Source: Staphylococcus pseudintermedius (GTDB lineage Bacteria > Bacillota > Bacilli > Staphylococcales > Staphylococcaceae). Taken from it: a DNA stretch of 64,000 nucleotides. Below are positions 55,278 through 64,000 of the stretch, piece by piece (the first letter of the stretch is position 1; each line of letters begins with the position of its first letter). A program made the position numbers and the translations under genes. The stretch is from the NCBI RefSeq assembly GCF_001792775.2, contig NZ_MLGE02000005.1, positions 62,001 through 126,000 of the forward strand, in the 5' to 3' direction. The notes below the pieces were generated by a model that saw nothing but the letters and a program-made list of their open reading frames with translations, searched no databases and was not told the origin of the DNA.

Positions 55278-56156
55278 ATGACTGAATTCGATTTATCGAC
55301 ACGTGAAGGTCGTTGGAAACATTTTGGTTCAGTAGATCCTGTCAAAGGAACAAAACCAACAACAAAAGATGAAATGACCGACCTTCAAAGTACACACAAG
55401 AATTTTTTGTTTGAAATAGAAGAAGTAGGAATTAAAAATCTCGTGTACCCTGTATGGATTGATCAATATCAAACCGCTGGGAACTTTAGCTTTTCAACAA
55501 GCTTGAATAAAGACGAAAAAGGCATTAATATGAGCCGGATTTTAGAATCTGTAGAAGCAGAATATGACAACGGGATTCGTCTGGAATTTGACGCATTAAC
55601 ACAATTATTAAATCAGTTGAAAAGTCGCATGAAGCAACATAGTGCCGGTGTGGATGTTAGTGGTAAGTGGTTCTTTAATCGCTATAGCCCGGTTACACAA
55701 ATAAAAGCAGTAGGTCACGCTGATGTGACTTATGGTTTCGCGCTAGAAAATGATGTAGTGTCTCGTAAAGAAATCACCATTGAAGCAGCTGTTACCACGC
55801 TATGCCCTTGTTCAAAGGAAATCAGTGAGTATTCTGCACATAACCAACGTGGCATCATTACAGTGAAAGTGTATCTCGATAAAACGGCAACACTTCCAGA
55901 AGATTATAAGGAAGTTATTTTAGATGCAATGGAAGCCAATGCAAGCTCTATGTTGTATCCAATTTTAAAACGTCCGGATGAAAAGCGCGTGACAGAACGT
56001 GCTTATGAGAATCCGCGTTTTGTGGAAGATTTAATTCGTTTAATTGCGGCAGATTTAGTCGAAGTCTCTTGGTTAGAAGGCTTTGATATTGAATGTCGTA
56101 ATGAAGAATCAATTCATCAACATGATGCATTTGCGAAATTGAAATATCGAAAATAA
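55278..56156 (+). CDS. folE2: GTP cyclohydrolase FolE2
   Basis: A 292-residue type-IB GTP cyclohydrolase, first step of folate synthesis (GTP to dihydroneopterin triphosphate). The metal-binding Cys lies in [32 protein letters not shown] and [11 protein letters not shown] are typical. Unlike FolE1, this type can work with metals other than zinc. GTGGAGG precedes the ATG. A strong terminator follows. Confidence 0.95.
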   Translation: MTEFDLSTREGRWKHFGSVDPVKGTKPTTKDEMTDLQSTHKNFLFEIEEVGIKNLVYPVWIDQYQTAGNFSFSTSLNKDEKGINMSRILESVEAEYDNGIRLEFDALTQLLNQLKSRMKQHSAGVDVSGKWFFNRYSPVTQIKAVGHADVTYGFALENDVVSRKEITIEAAVTTLCPCSKEISEYSAHNQRGIITVKVYLDKTATLPEDYKEVILDAMEANASSMLYPILKRPDEKRVTERAYENPRFVEDLIRLIAADLVEVSWLEGFDIECRNEESIHQHDAFAKLKYRK

Positions 56157-56216
56157 CGGGATGGACTAAAAAAATTTAATTATTTTTTAGTCATTAATGA
56201 ACCATAAAACCATGAC

Positions 56217-56250
56217 AAAGACTGGGAAAGCTAATGTCCCAGTCTTTTCC
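56217..56250. terminator. Terminator after folE2
   Basis: AAAGACTGGGA and TCCCAGTCTTT form a perfect 11-bp stem. An additional AT palindrome (GACTAAAAAA ... TTTTTTAGTC, 56164-56192) lies just upstream. Confidence 0.85.
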
Positions 56251-56313
56251 TTTTTGAATCAGTACAATAAACTTGCTTCTATTGTTGAATACGGAAAATC
56301 AGTTTATTCACGA

Positions 56314-56976
56314 CTAACTCACTTTCTCATTCAATGCATTAAGATCTATTAAACGGTCAGCTTGTTTAGCCTGCTCAATATTATGTGTGACAAGTACAAT
56401 GGTCTTATTATCAGTATCCCGCAACTCTCGTATGAACTCAAAAGCGATGTCAGCGAGTTTTGGATCAAGCGCACCAGTCGGCTCATCTGCTAAAATGATG
56501 TCACCTGGTTTTAAAATTGTTCTTGCTACCGCTACACGTTGTTGCTCGCCACCCGATAAAGTATTGATTTTGTCATTCAATAATGTATCAATTTCAAGTT
56601 TCTGTAACACTTGCTGAATTTTGTCTAGCTTCTCTTTCTTGCTGATTTTGACATACTCCAACGCAAGTAATAAGTTGTCTTTTACAGTCATATCAGAAAT
56701 GAGCGCATAGGATTGAAATAAATAGTTAATCGTATGTCTTCTCAATTTTGTCGCTGTAGCTGAGTTAATCTTAGGAATCGCCTGGTTGTAAATTTTGACT
56801 TCACCCATTTCTATCGTCTCTAGAAGCCCTATCATATTGAGCAATGTCGACTTCCCACAACCCGATTTCCCAACAATTGCAACAAATTCTCCTTGATGTA
56901 TATCAAGTGAAAAATCACGGATAATTGTTCTACTTCCAAATTTCTTCGTTATATGATTGATTTCAATTGCTTTCAT
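56314..56976 (-). CDS. ABC transporter ATPase of the bacteriocin locus
   Basis: A 220-residue MacB/LolD-like ATPase: Walker A VGKSGCGKSTLLNMIG, signature LSGGEQQRVAVARTI, Walker B ILADEPTGALD. The ATG overlaps the preceding membrane gene's stop (TAATG). Lactococcin-972-type loci carry exactly such an ATPase with a large FtsX-like membrane protein; they are thought to give export or immunity. Confidence 0.88.
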   Translation of the reverse strand: MKAIEINHITKKFGSRTIIRDFSLDIHQGEFVAIVGKSGCGKSTLLNMIGLLETIEMGEVKIYNQAIPKINSATATKLRRHTINYLFQSYALISDMTVKDNLLLALEYVKISKKEKLDKIQQVLQKLEIDTLLNDKINTLSGGEQQRVAVARTILKPGDIILADEPTGALDPKLADIAFEFIRELRDTDNKTIVLVTHNIEQAKQADRLIDLNALNEKVS

Positions 56977-59171
56977 TATGATTTCTCCTTAATTGTAAGA
57001 AGTAATTGTTTAATATCATTACGCGACATATATAGGTAAAAAATGAGTAACTGAATCGCACCGTAAATTGTAATAGAAACAATCCCTGATTTTGACGGCC
57101 AGAATAAAACGACAAGCATATCAATCGCCCAAATACTTAAAATCAAAATCATCGGAAGGCTGTACATTTTAAAGAAACTGAAGCCTAAAAATTTTGAAAT
57201 ATAAAGACGTTCATAATGTGTTAATCGATACACATAAGCCAATGATATGAGTAAAAGAATGGATAGCAATAATGCACCAACGATAAAACTACCAAACCAA
57301 ACGATGGTTTCTGCTAAGTCTTTTTGAAGTCCATCAATAAAGACTTGAATAGGGACAAATTTCAGTTCATTGTCTGCCAAATGATATTGTTCCAAGTAGC
57401 TTTTCGTAGTATAGTTTTCTGCTGTCTTTCGATCCTTAAACTTGATATAACTATTCAAATCATTACTTCTCAAACTTTCTGATTGCAAGTCATTCATATT
57501 TTCTGGTGTAATGATATAAATAATCGGATCTTTTACCATCACTTCGTCATTCGGGGTATTGTTCCAACTAAATATTTTTTGTTGAAAATGGTAAGTTATA
57601 AATTTAAAACGATTTTCCTGATTATATGCAGTCGGAATATCATTTTCATTTCGTTCAGTTGACTCACTTTCTTTAATCCATTGTTCAAATTTTTCTTTCT
57701 GCTGTTTCGTATAACTATCAGGAATTAAAAACACTTTTGTACCACTCTCAGCATTATCGATATATTGCTGTGCTACATTGAGGTGAATATTCTTTAAATA
57801 ATTAGGTGAAAATGTCATATACCAAAATGCTTTTTCTGGCACATTTTCATAAATCGCTTGCTCTCGATAATATTCAAGCAAGTCTTTATCAAAATATTCA
57901 GAATGCGCAATGAATACGTTAGCATCTTTCACGATAGATTGATACCAATGATAAATATCGCGATCTAGCGCATTAGATTTTCCAGCTATGGTCGAAAGAT
58001 CTTCCCCTGTTTGCATATCTTTTAATGTATAGTAATTAGAAACATTTTCCCATTGTTTCGCAATCCGAAAATTTTGTACGACCTCTTTGATTGGTTCATC
58101 TAAACGGACACTACCGAATACGAGTAAAATACTTAGAAGTACATAACCTAATGCGCCCATGCCATAGAGTGTACGGTGAGGCACTTTCCCTTTAATTGCA
58201 TCTACCGGTTTCATTGAGAACACAGTCAACACCGCTATGCCAGTCATGAAGAGTGTGAGTGTTAAATTGATGACGCCACCTAAAAAGAAATAAGACAGAA
58301 CTTTTAATGTTATCGAATGCCAGCCACTCACATACCATAAAATAACTGCAAAAACAGGAATAATCAGGATTGAAAACACCACAAATTGACGCAACACTTT
58401 ATTCGCAACTGCCCATTTTGACCACCCTAAAAGCGTTAAATGCCCTAAATTTTTAAGGTTCGCAACTGTAACAGCAATAAATAATATAAACACTGCTAAC
58501 ATCGTCATGATTAATAAACATGACAATACAACAGTGACTGTATTGTCCATTTTAGCAACGCCGCCATTAATCGTGGTCAAAGCCGTTTCAGATTGATGCG
58601 TCACTACAGACAAAGCTTTGATCAACTGTTTGAATTGTTGTTCTGAACCATAAACTGTGTATGAGCCATTAATACTTTTTGTCGTATGAATATAAGACTG
58701 CAAATCGACAATAGAATGCCTTTTAGCAAAATATGGCGTATTGAATTCTTTAATGTTATGAATAGAACCATTAAAATCTCCAATCGTTGCTTTTTCATTT
58801 TTACTATTTAATAATTTTACTATATCCTGTTGTGACATGATTGTATGATCATACAGTTGAATTTCTGGAAATTGTTCCGCTTTACCTGTTAAACCAATCA
58901 ATTCATGATTTGTCTCTTCATCAACCGTCGATGTCAAAATCAATAGTTCAGGAAACTGTTTTAATACATCCATGACATCTTCTTTTTGCTCGATGGTGAT
59001 ACGGTTTAAATAAAACTGATGCTGATTAGCCGAATTTTGTACCTCGTCCCATTTTTCATCATACCATTCATCCAAACGAAAAGTTGTCATCATCAGAATA
59101 ATGATGGCTTGTATAGCAACTAATGCAAAGATGAGATACCGTATCTTTCCTACTAATTGTATATTTTTCAT
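56976..59171 (-). CDS. Bacteriocin-associated integral membrane protein (DUF1430 type)
   Basis: A 731-residue FtsX-like permease. An N-terminal helix (about residues 10-27), a ~180-residue extracellular domain, three helices at about residues 210-330, a second large extracellular domain (about 360-600) and three C-terminal helices are seen. It resembles the bacteriocin-immunity membrane protein family found with lactococcin 972. It stands between the bacteriocin-like gene and the ATPase. Confidence 0.85.
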   Translation of the reverse strand: MKNIQLVGKIRYLIFALVAIQAIIILMMTTFRLDEWYDEKWDEVQNSANQHQFYLNRITIEQKEDVMDVLKQFPELLILTSTVDEETNHELIGLTGKAEQFPEIQLYDHTIMSQQDIVKLLNSKNEKATIGDFNGSIHNIKEFNTPYFAKRHSIVDLQSYIHTTKSINGSYTVYGSEQQFKQLIKALSVVTHQSETALTTINGGVAKMDNTVTVVLSCLLIMTMLAVFILFIAVTVANLKNLGHLTLLGWSKWAVANKVLRQFVVFSILIIPVFAVILWYVSGWHSITLKVLSYFFLGGVINLTLTLFMTGIAVLTVFSMKPVDAIKGKVPHRTLYGMGALGYVLLSILLVFGSVRLDEPIKEVVQNFRIAKQWENVSNYYTLKDMQTGEDLSTIAGKSNALDRDIYHWYQSIVKDANVFIAHSEYFDKDLLEYYREQAIYENVPEKAFWYMTFSPNYLKNIHLNVAQQYIDNAESGTKVFLIPDSYTKQQKEKFEQWIKESESTERNENDIPTAYNQENRFKFITYHFQQKIFSWNNTPNDEVMVKDPIIYIITPENMNDLQSESLRSNDLNSYIKFKDRKTAENYTTKSYLEQYHLADNELKFVPIQVFIDGLQKDLAETIVWFGSFIVGALLLSILLLISLAYVYRLTHYERLYISKFLGFSFFKMYSLPMILILSIWAIDMLVVLFWPSKSGIVSITIYGAIQLLIFYLYMSRNDIKQLLLTIKEKS

Positions 59172-59190
59172 TTATTCTCACCTATTGTGC

Positions 59191-59409
59191 TTATCTACAA
59201 TTCCAATAAGCTACAGCCGATCTCCATCCAACATATTGTTTTGCCACTGCTTTAACACCTGGTCTTTTCCAACCAGAAAAAGTTGAATTAGCCGTTGCCG
59301 AGTGTGTAAATCTACCTGTTTGAACTATAGAATAACTGTAAGTAAAAAACGTTCTTCCATACTCCCAATGTATTTTGACACCATGAAATGTTGGACTTTT
59401 TAATTTCAT
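59191..59409 (-). CDS. Lactococcin-972-like bacteriocin without visible signal peptide
   Basis: A 72-residue protein from ATG 59409 behind GAGGTGG. The segment GRFTHSATANSTFSGWKRPG then GVKAVAKQYVGWRSAVAYWN corresponds to the THSAT ... GVWAKATVG ... ASFYYNFW pattern of mature lactococcin 972, which binds lipid II and blocks septum formation. Family precursors normally have a Sec signal of 25 or more residues; here only about 9 residues (MKLKSPTFH) precede the mature-like region. It ends NCR instead of the usual NFW. The two transport-type genes follow. Confidence 0.75.
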   Translation of the reverse strand: MKLKSPTFHGVKIHWEYGRTFFTYSYSIVQTGRFTHSATANSTFSGWKRPGVKAVAKQYVGWRSAVAYWNCR

Positions 59410-59436
59410 ATTTTCCACCTCTTAAAATAGAATTAA

Positions 59437-59481
59437 TAAGCGCTTACATTGACACTATACTACATTATCCACTAAAGTAAA
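59437..59481 (-). promoter_or_regulatory. Promoter and palindromic site of the bacteriocin operon
   Basis: On the reverse strand TTTACT (59476-59481) and TATAGT (59454-59459) are 16 bases apart. Just downstream, TAAGCGCTTA (59437-59446) is a perfect palindrome inside TGTAAGCGCTTATT, which resembles a CcpA cre box and lies where a repressor would block transcription. Confidence 0.55.
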
Positions 59482-59557
59482 TAATTATTTTATTTAGTTT
59501 AAAATTATATTAGGATTCAAGCAACTTTATAGTCGTATACCTTTGTCAAACACATAA

Positions 59558-59600
59558 AAGCCATTAATTATTCACAGCAAATGAATTTTAATGGCTTCAT
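59558..59600. terminator. Rho-independent terminator
   Basis: AAGCCATTAA and TTAATGGCTT form a perfect 10-bp stem with a 20-base loop, downstream of the HAD gene on the reverse strand. Confidence 0.65.
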
Positions 59601-59627
59601 AAATCGTATTTACTTATTTTTAAAACT

Positions 59628-60494
59628 TTACTCTTCTTTCCCTAATGCACGATAGATGGCTTTGGCAACACCGCTGTTTTCATTCGAATCTGTCACAAAT
59701 GTTGCAATATCTTTCAATTCTGGCAAGGCATTTTCCATTGCGACGGCAACACCAGCACGTTCTAACATCGATTTATCATTTAAGTTATCGCCAACTGCCA
59801 TCGTATCCGCCATATCGATACCGAGTTGTTCAGCAATGGCTTGTAAGGCTAGCCCTTTTTGTGCATCAATATGTGTAATTTCAATGTTACCGAGTGACGA
59901 TGAGGAAACTGCTAAGTTGCTACTTTCTGATAATTGTTTTTTCACACGCTCAATTTTAGCTAAATCTTTGTCGTACGCCAAAACTTTCATGATAAGTTCA
60001 CCAGGTACAGATTCGATTTTGTCATAATTATCAACGACTTTTAATGTTCCAAGATCGATGCGATGTTGAATATGCTTTCTGATTTTCTCTACATCGCCTT
60101 TTTGACCTGAGTGTTTCGCAATATCTAAATATATGGCTAAATCTTTTTCGGGGTCTTCTGTATAAATACCAAAGTTCGTATACACTTGATAGTACATATT
60201 CTCATTGTTTAATGTTTGTCGAATGCGTTGGTACAAACCGTGATTCAAACTGGACGTATGTACAATGTCAAAACTTTCATCTCGCACTTCTGCACCGTTC
60301 AAACAAATATATGGTACTTTTAACCCTGTCGGAATAATTGGATCGTTTGCTTCATAAAATGCACGTCCAGTCGCAATGACCACTGTCACTCCTTGAGACT
60401 GCGCATATTGAATCGCCTCAACATTTTCTTTTGATACTTCATGAGCTGCATTCAACAATGTCCCATCCATATCTGTTGCTATCAGTTTCACCAT
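59628..60494 (-). CDS. HAD superfamily Cof-type phosphatase
   Basis: A 288-residue type-IIB HAD hydrolase. Motif I is IATDMDGTLLN (nucleophile Asp), motif II VVIATGR, and motif IV MAVGDNLNDKSML with GVAVAMENA following. These enzymes dephosphorylate sugar phosphates or flavin/PLP compounds; the substrate is open. ATG 60494 follows GAGGG; the upstream extension is lysine-rich and unsupported. Confidence 0.9.
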   Translation of the reverse strand: MVKLIATDMDGTLLNAAHEVSKENVEAIQYAQSQGVTVVIATGRAFYEANDPIIPTGLKVPYICLNGAEVRDESFDIVHTSSLNHGLYQRIRQTLNNENMYYQVYTNFGIYTEDPEKDLAIYLDIAKHSGQKGDVEKIRKHIQHRIDLGTLKVVDNYDKIESVPGELIMKVLAYDKDLAKIERVKKQLSESSNLAVSSSSLGNIEITHIDAQKGLALQAIAEQLGIDMADTMAVGDNLNDKSMLERAGVAVAMENALPELKDIATFVTDSNENSGVAKAIYRALGKEE

Positions 60495-60655
60495 CTTTAT
60501 CCCTCTCTCTACTTTTCGTTCTTCCTTTACTCGTTTTAAATATAATCTCATTTTAACAAAGTTACATAAGGAAGTACCGTAAAATGAATTCCTATCACGC
60601 TTCTTACCATTCGCTCATATAGAGAAATCACACTTTGAAATGGTAAAACAATAAC

Positions 60656-61141
<486 letters not shown>

Positions 61142-61198
61142 TCACTTATGTTAAAATTTATAATACTGAATAAATAAAATAATACTGGAGCGAAATAT

Positions 61199-61822
61199 AT
61201 GAAAAAACCGTTTATCGCAATTGAAGGTCCTATAGGCGTTGGCAAATCTTCATTAGCACACCAGTTGAGTCAATCTTATCACTTTTATGAAGCGAAAGAA
61301 ATTGTCGGTGAAAACCCCTATTTGTCAGATTTTTATAGTGATATTTCGAAATGGAGTTTTCAAACTGAGATGTTCTTTTTATGCCACCGTTACAAAGATT
61401 ATCAAGACCTTGCAGAACACACAGATGGTATAGTCAGTGACTATCATATTTATAAAAATAAAATCTTTGCACGTAATACGTTAAATGATGCAGAATACGA
61501 TAAATTTTCAAGAATTTACGATATTTTAACAGAAGATCTCATCTCACCAGATTTTACGGTCATTTTAGATGCAGATTTAAGTGTACTCAAACAACGTATC
61601 GCTAAACGTGATCGTAGTTTTGAAGCCAATATTCAAGATAGTTATCTATTGAAATTAAAAGAAGATTATGCAAATTACTACCATTCTTTAAAAAGCGAAG
61701 GACATGCAGTGTTATGGGTGGATACGACCGACCTTGACTTTGTCCAAAATGAAGCAGATTATACATATGTATTTAACCAAATTAATGAACTCATTGGAGG
61801 CCATAATCATGAATCAATATAA
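61199..61822 (+). CDS. Deoxynucleoside kinase (deoxyguanosine-kinase type)
   Basis: A 207-residue kinase: P-loop GPIGVGKSSLA (about residues 9-19), ENPYLSDFY, the DYHIYKNKIFARNTL stretch where a DR(S/T) motif usually occurs, and a LID arginine cluster IAKRDRSFE. Salvage of purine deoxynucleosides is expected, as for B. subtilis Dgk. It overlaps the next kinase gene by 14 bases. Confidence 0.88.
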   Translation: MKKPFIAIEGPIGVGKSSLAHQLSQSYHFYEAKEIVGENPYLSDFYSDISKWSFQTEMFFLCHRYKDYQDLAEHTDGIVSDYHIYKNKIFARNTLNDAEYDKFSRIYDILTEDLISPDFTVILDADLSVLKQRIAKRDRSFEANIQDSYLLKLKEDYANYYHSLKSEGHAVLWVDTTDLDFVQNEADYTYVFNQINELIGGHNHESI

Positions 61823-62474
61823 TATACCCTCAAACGCGATTATTACCATTGCCGGTACTGTCGGCGTTGGCAAATCATCTTTAACCCGCGCAATAGCAGA
61901 AAAACTTAATTTTAGAACATCTTATGAAAATGTAGAACATAATCCCTATTTAGATAAATTTTATCATGATTTCAAACGTTGGAGCTTTCATTTACAGATG
62001 TACTTTTTAGCAGAACGCTTTAAAGAGCAAAAACGTATGTTTGAGTATGGGGGTGGCTTTGTTCAAGACCGTTCAATTTATGAAGATGTCGATATCTTTG
62101 CAAAGATGCATGTAGAACAAGGTACGATGACGCCTGAAGATTTTAAAACATACTCCAACCTTTTTGAAGCAATGGTGTTAACACCCTATTTCCCTAAACC
62201 TGACGTCCTCATTTACCTCGAGTCAGATTATGAAGCAGTTCTTGAACGCATCCAAGCACGTGGGCGTCAAATGGAAATCGAAACAAATCCTGAATATTGG
62301 GAAATGCTGTTCCAACGTTATGAGAATTGGATTAACCAATTTAATGCTTGTCCTGTTGTTCGTGTAAATATTAATGAATATGATTTATTGAGTCACCCTG
62401 AATCGGTCGATGTGGTATTGAAAAAAATCGGTCATGTAATCCATACCTATAGACAAGTCGATCAACGTTCATAA
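61809..62474 (+). CDS. Deoxynucleoside kinase (deoxyadenosine/deoxycytidine-kinase type)
   Basis: A 221-residue kinase: P-loop GTVGVGKSSLT, EHNPYLDKFYHDFKRW, the VQDRSIYED motif and a LID segment RIQARGRQME. It matches the dAK/dCK partner that forms a heterodimer with Dgk in Gram-positive salvage. ATG 61809 follows GGAGG in the end of the preceding gene; upstream in-frame ATGs lie deep inside it. The pair should be co-translated. Confidence 0.9.
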   Translation: MNQYNIPSNAIITIAGTVGVGKSSLTRAIAEKLNFRTSYENVEHNPYLDKFYHDFKRWSFHLQMYFLAERFKEQKRMFEYGGGFVQDRSIYEDVDIFAKMHVEQGTMTPEDFKTYSNLFEAMVLTPYFPKPDVLIYLESDYEAVLERIQARGRQMEIETNPEYWEMLFQRYENWINQFNACPVVRVNINEYDLLSHPESVDVVLKKIGHVIHTYRQVDQRS

Positions 62475-62499
62475 ATGTTTTAATCAACGGGTCTTTGTG

Positions 62500-62775
62500 G
62501 CCGACATATTGCGGCTCGCGTTCCTAGTTGGTTCACTTCAACTAAAATCGACTTAATTGAAGCGTACATGAGATGGAGGCCGAATTGGGTTTTAGGGCAG
62601 TACAAAAACCTCATGTGTAATAAAGAAATCGACGTACTGCCCCCGCAAGGCGAACTAGACTTCTCAAATGCAAAGTGCTTGAGAGATTAGACAGCTACTG
62701 CGTTAAACATCAGTCACTATTAAACATCAGAAATCGCGTTAAGCCTTTGTTTTGGCCCTCAGGAATCTCACCTCG
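62500..62775 (-). repeat. Dispersed intergenic repeat, copy D (composite)
   Basis: The left part (to about 62597) matches copy C; the central part (62597-62708: CAGTACAAAAACCTCATGTGTAA-like, CTGCCCCCGCAAGGC, ACTAGACTTCTCAAA, AGCTACTGCGTTAAAC) matches copy B; the right end is CCCTCAGGAATCTC. The hairpin is partly decayed. The following 62776-62920 bases hold no supported gene. Confidence 0.75.
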
Positions 62776-62922
62776 CTTTGTAGTCGCTATTCTACAGCTC
62801 TTTATTAATGCTTGCCCCTTTATCATTTTAAACATTTCTAAATCAAATATGTAAGAAGGAGGAAATAACTTTTGAAGATATCGTCTTTCTTTTATTTATT
62901 CAAACACTCAGATTGTAAAATG

Positions 62923-62950
62923 AACAGGCTGGAAGATTTTCCAGCCTGTT
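62923..62950. terminator. Terminator between the kinases and the HAD gene
   Basis: AACAGGCTGGAA and TTCCAGCCTGTT pair perfectly around a 4-base loop with T residues following. Confidence 0.85.
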
Positions 62951-63026
62951 TTCTTTACGAATCTGTTTTGAATGTCCACCTCACTACATACGAAATGAAA
63001 GCAACACGCAATTTTATTGGCTTGAT

Positions 63027-63725
63027 TTATTTTGCTTTGGGCAAAACGTTTTCCAATAAACCGACGTGGTCAATGACGACATCTGCCGCTTCAAACTTCG
63101 CCTCTTGTCCTAATCCTGTACGGACGCCTACATTCAGCGCACTTTTCATATTTTTACCGGTCAACATATCATTATCTGTGTCGCCCACCATTATTACATC
63201 TTCTCCACGCACACCGCGATTCCATAATGGCTGAAGTAAACGAATATCCGGCTTTTCATACTGTCCATCATTCGTTGAGATGACCATATCAAATACATCC
63301 GTTAATTGCGTTTCTTCCAAAAATTGCGTCACGCCTGTATGATTATCACTAGTTACGATGCCTAACGCGTAACCTTGTGCCTTTAAACGTTGCATTAACG
63401 ATGCTACACCTTCATAAAGGTTGATTTCAGGTACACGTTGACTGATTAAAGTTTGACTACGTTGTGCGACCCAATCAGTAATATTTTCATTCGTAAACTG
63501 TTGAAGAACTGCAATTAAATCTTTCAACGTCCCCCCATTCATGACACTATTCACTTCGAACCGTTCATCTTTAATCCCGATTGCCTGATATACTGCTAGA
63601 CGATCTTCAAGCTTAAAATGGTCACAGATATCATTAACTAATTGTATCCCTATTTTTGTCCAACTATCATCAAAATGTATCAGCGTTCCATCTTTATCAA
63701 ATAAAATCCACTTCGGTGAAATCAT
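63027..63725 (-). CDS. HAD family hydrolase (phosphoglycolate phosphatase-like)
   Basis: A 232-residue type-I HAD enzyme: motif I WILFDKDGTLIHFDDSW, motif II LGIVTSDNHTG, the conserved Lys in YEKPDIRLL and motif IV IMVGDTDNDMLTGKN. The substrate is not deducible. The gene begins at ATG 63725. S. aureus has a HAD gene at the matching place beside the kinases. Confidence 0.88.
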   Translation of the reverse strand: MISPKWILFDKDGTLIHFDDSWTKIGIQLVNDICDHFKLEDRLAVYQAIGIKDERFEVNSVMNGGTLKDLIAVLQQFTNENITDWVAQRSQTLISQRVPEINLYEGVASLMQRLKAQGYALGIVTSDNHTGVTQFLEETQLTDVFDMVISTNDGQYEKPDIRLLQPLWNRGVRGEDVIMVGDTDNDMLTGKNMKSALNVGVRTGLGQEAKFEAADVVIDHVGLLENVLPKAK

Positions 63726-63962
63726 TTTTTTGCCTCCATTTATGTCTTTGTATCAAACTAAAAGTGAAAAAATAACGCATTGACTTTCCAAAAAGACTCT
63801 CTTGAATCATTCCATCACATTCTACTATTTCTTATGTTACAAAATCTATCTATTAATGCAAATAACATCTCAACATTTATTCAATTTTTCATAAACAGTT
63901 AAGAATCATTTAATTTTTTTATTTTATATATGATGTAAAATAAAATAGAAGGAGTGATGAAC

Positions 63963-64000
63963 ATGAAAAAATTAAAACAAAAAAAACGATTAACATCACT
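63963..64000 (+). CDS. Start of a gene cut by the window edge
   Basis: GAAGGAGTGATGAAC precedes ATG 63963, and twelve codons (MKKLKQKKRLTS) are visible. The basic start could be the beginning of a signal peptide, but nothing further can be said. The 240 bases before it are AT-rich and would hold its promoter. Confidence 0.5.
   Translation, partial: MKKLKQKKRLTS

Noticed and set aside
62872..63234. 120-codon forward frame from TTG behind GGAGGAAATAAC
   Set aside because: The ribosome-like site is good, but the frame runs through a perfect terminator hairpin at 62923-62950 and then antisense through the HAD gene.

Overview
This is a Staphylococcus chromosome segment. Core proteins such as Pta, ChdC/HemQ, LipL, ThiD/PdxK, VraA/B/C, HxlA/B, BshB2, TadA and the paired deoxynucleoside kinases are of the staphylococcal type. 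Their overall order, read from the right end leftwards, matches what I remember of the S. aureus block from the deoxynucleoside kinases to pta. The moderately low GC, the protease array and several other accessory genes suggest a non-aureus coagulase-positive animal species (intermedius or hyicus type); that species guess is inference.

Layout. 1-2.9 kb: YwhD fragment, HD-domain phosphohydrolase, acetyltransferase, DUF1450 protein. 3.1-8.6 kb: a tandem array of six paralogous secreted chymotrypsin-fold proteases, the first with a ruined 5' end. 8.7-14 kb: PadR/DUF2812 pair with a 13-bp operator-like repeat, SdcS-type dicarboxylate transporter, two-part ThrE exporter, and a PemK toxin whose antitoxin is broken. 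14.2-17 kb: hemQ, pta-lipL. 17-19.2 kb: an accessory patch with an IS200 fragment, the tail of a subtilase, and an SAR2788/Ntox21-like toxin with a probable immunity gene. 19.4-21.5 kb: arsRBC. 22.4-31.4 kb: EmrAB-type efflux with TetR, DUF418, acetyltransferase, amino acid permease, DUF423, DUF5327, ung. 31.6-36.6 kb: thiD, the vraABC-type operon, gpmA.

37-46.3 kb is a mobile island: an ABC-F remnant, an IS21 remnant, a class IIC group II intron sitting just behind a terminator, a complete epipeptide operon of the Bacillus yydFGHIJ (epeXEPAB) type, an orphan ORF and a dead IS3-family element. The key observation is the 54-codon precursor gene at 43913-44077, whose C-terminal 17 residues closely match the mature epipeptide. 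It is followed in order by the radical-SAM epimerase, M50-type membrane protease, ABC ATPase and ABC permease.

46.3-56.2 kb: panE, a zinc-ribbon pseudogene, a flavin reductase, hxlAB, an amino-sugar operon (EIICB PTS, nanE, nagB) with a divergent RpiR regulator, yojF-bshB2 and folE2. 56.3-59.4 kb: a lactococcin-972-like bacteriocin without a visible signal peptide, with its usual membrane protein and ATPase. 59.6-64 kb: HAD phosphatase, tadA, two deoxynucleoside kinases, a second HAD protein, and the first codons of a gene cut by the window edge.

Four intergenic regions (about 21.9-22.3, 29.4-29.8, 36.9-37.0 and 62.5-62.8 kb) carry related mosaic copies of a non-coding dispersed repeat with a strong hairpin and a conserved CCTCAGGAGTCTC end. 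I found no rRNA, tRNA or CRISPR array.
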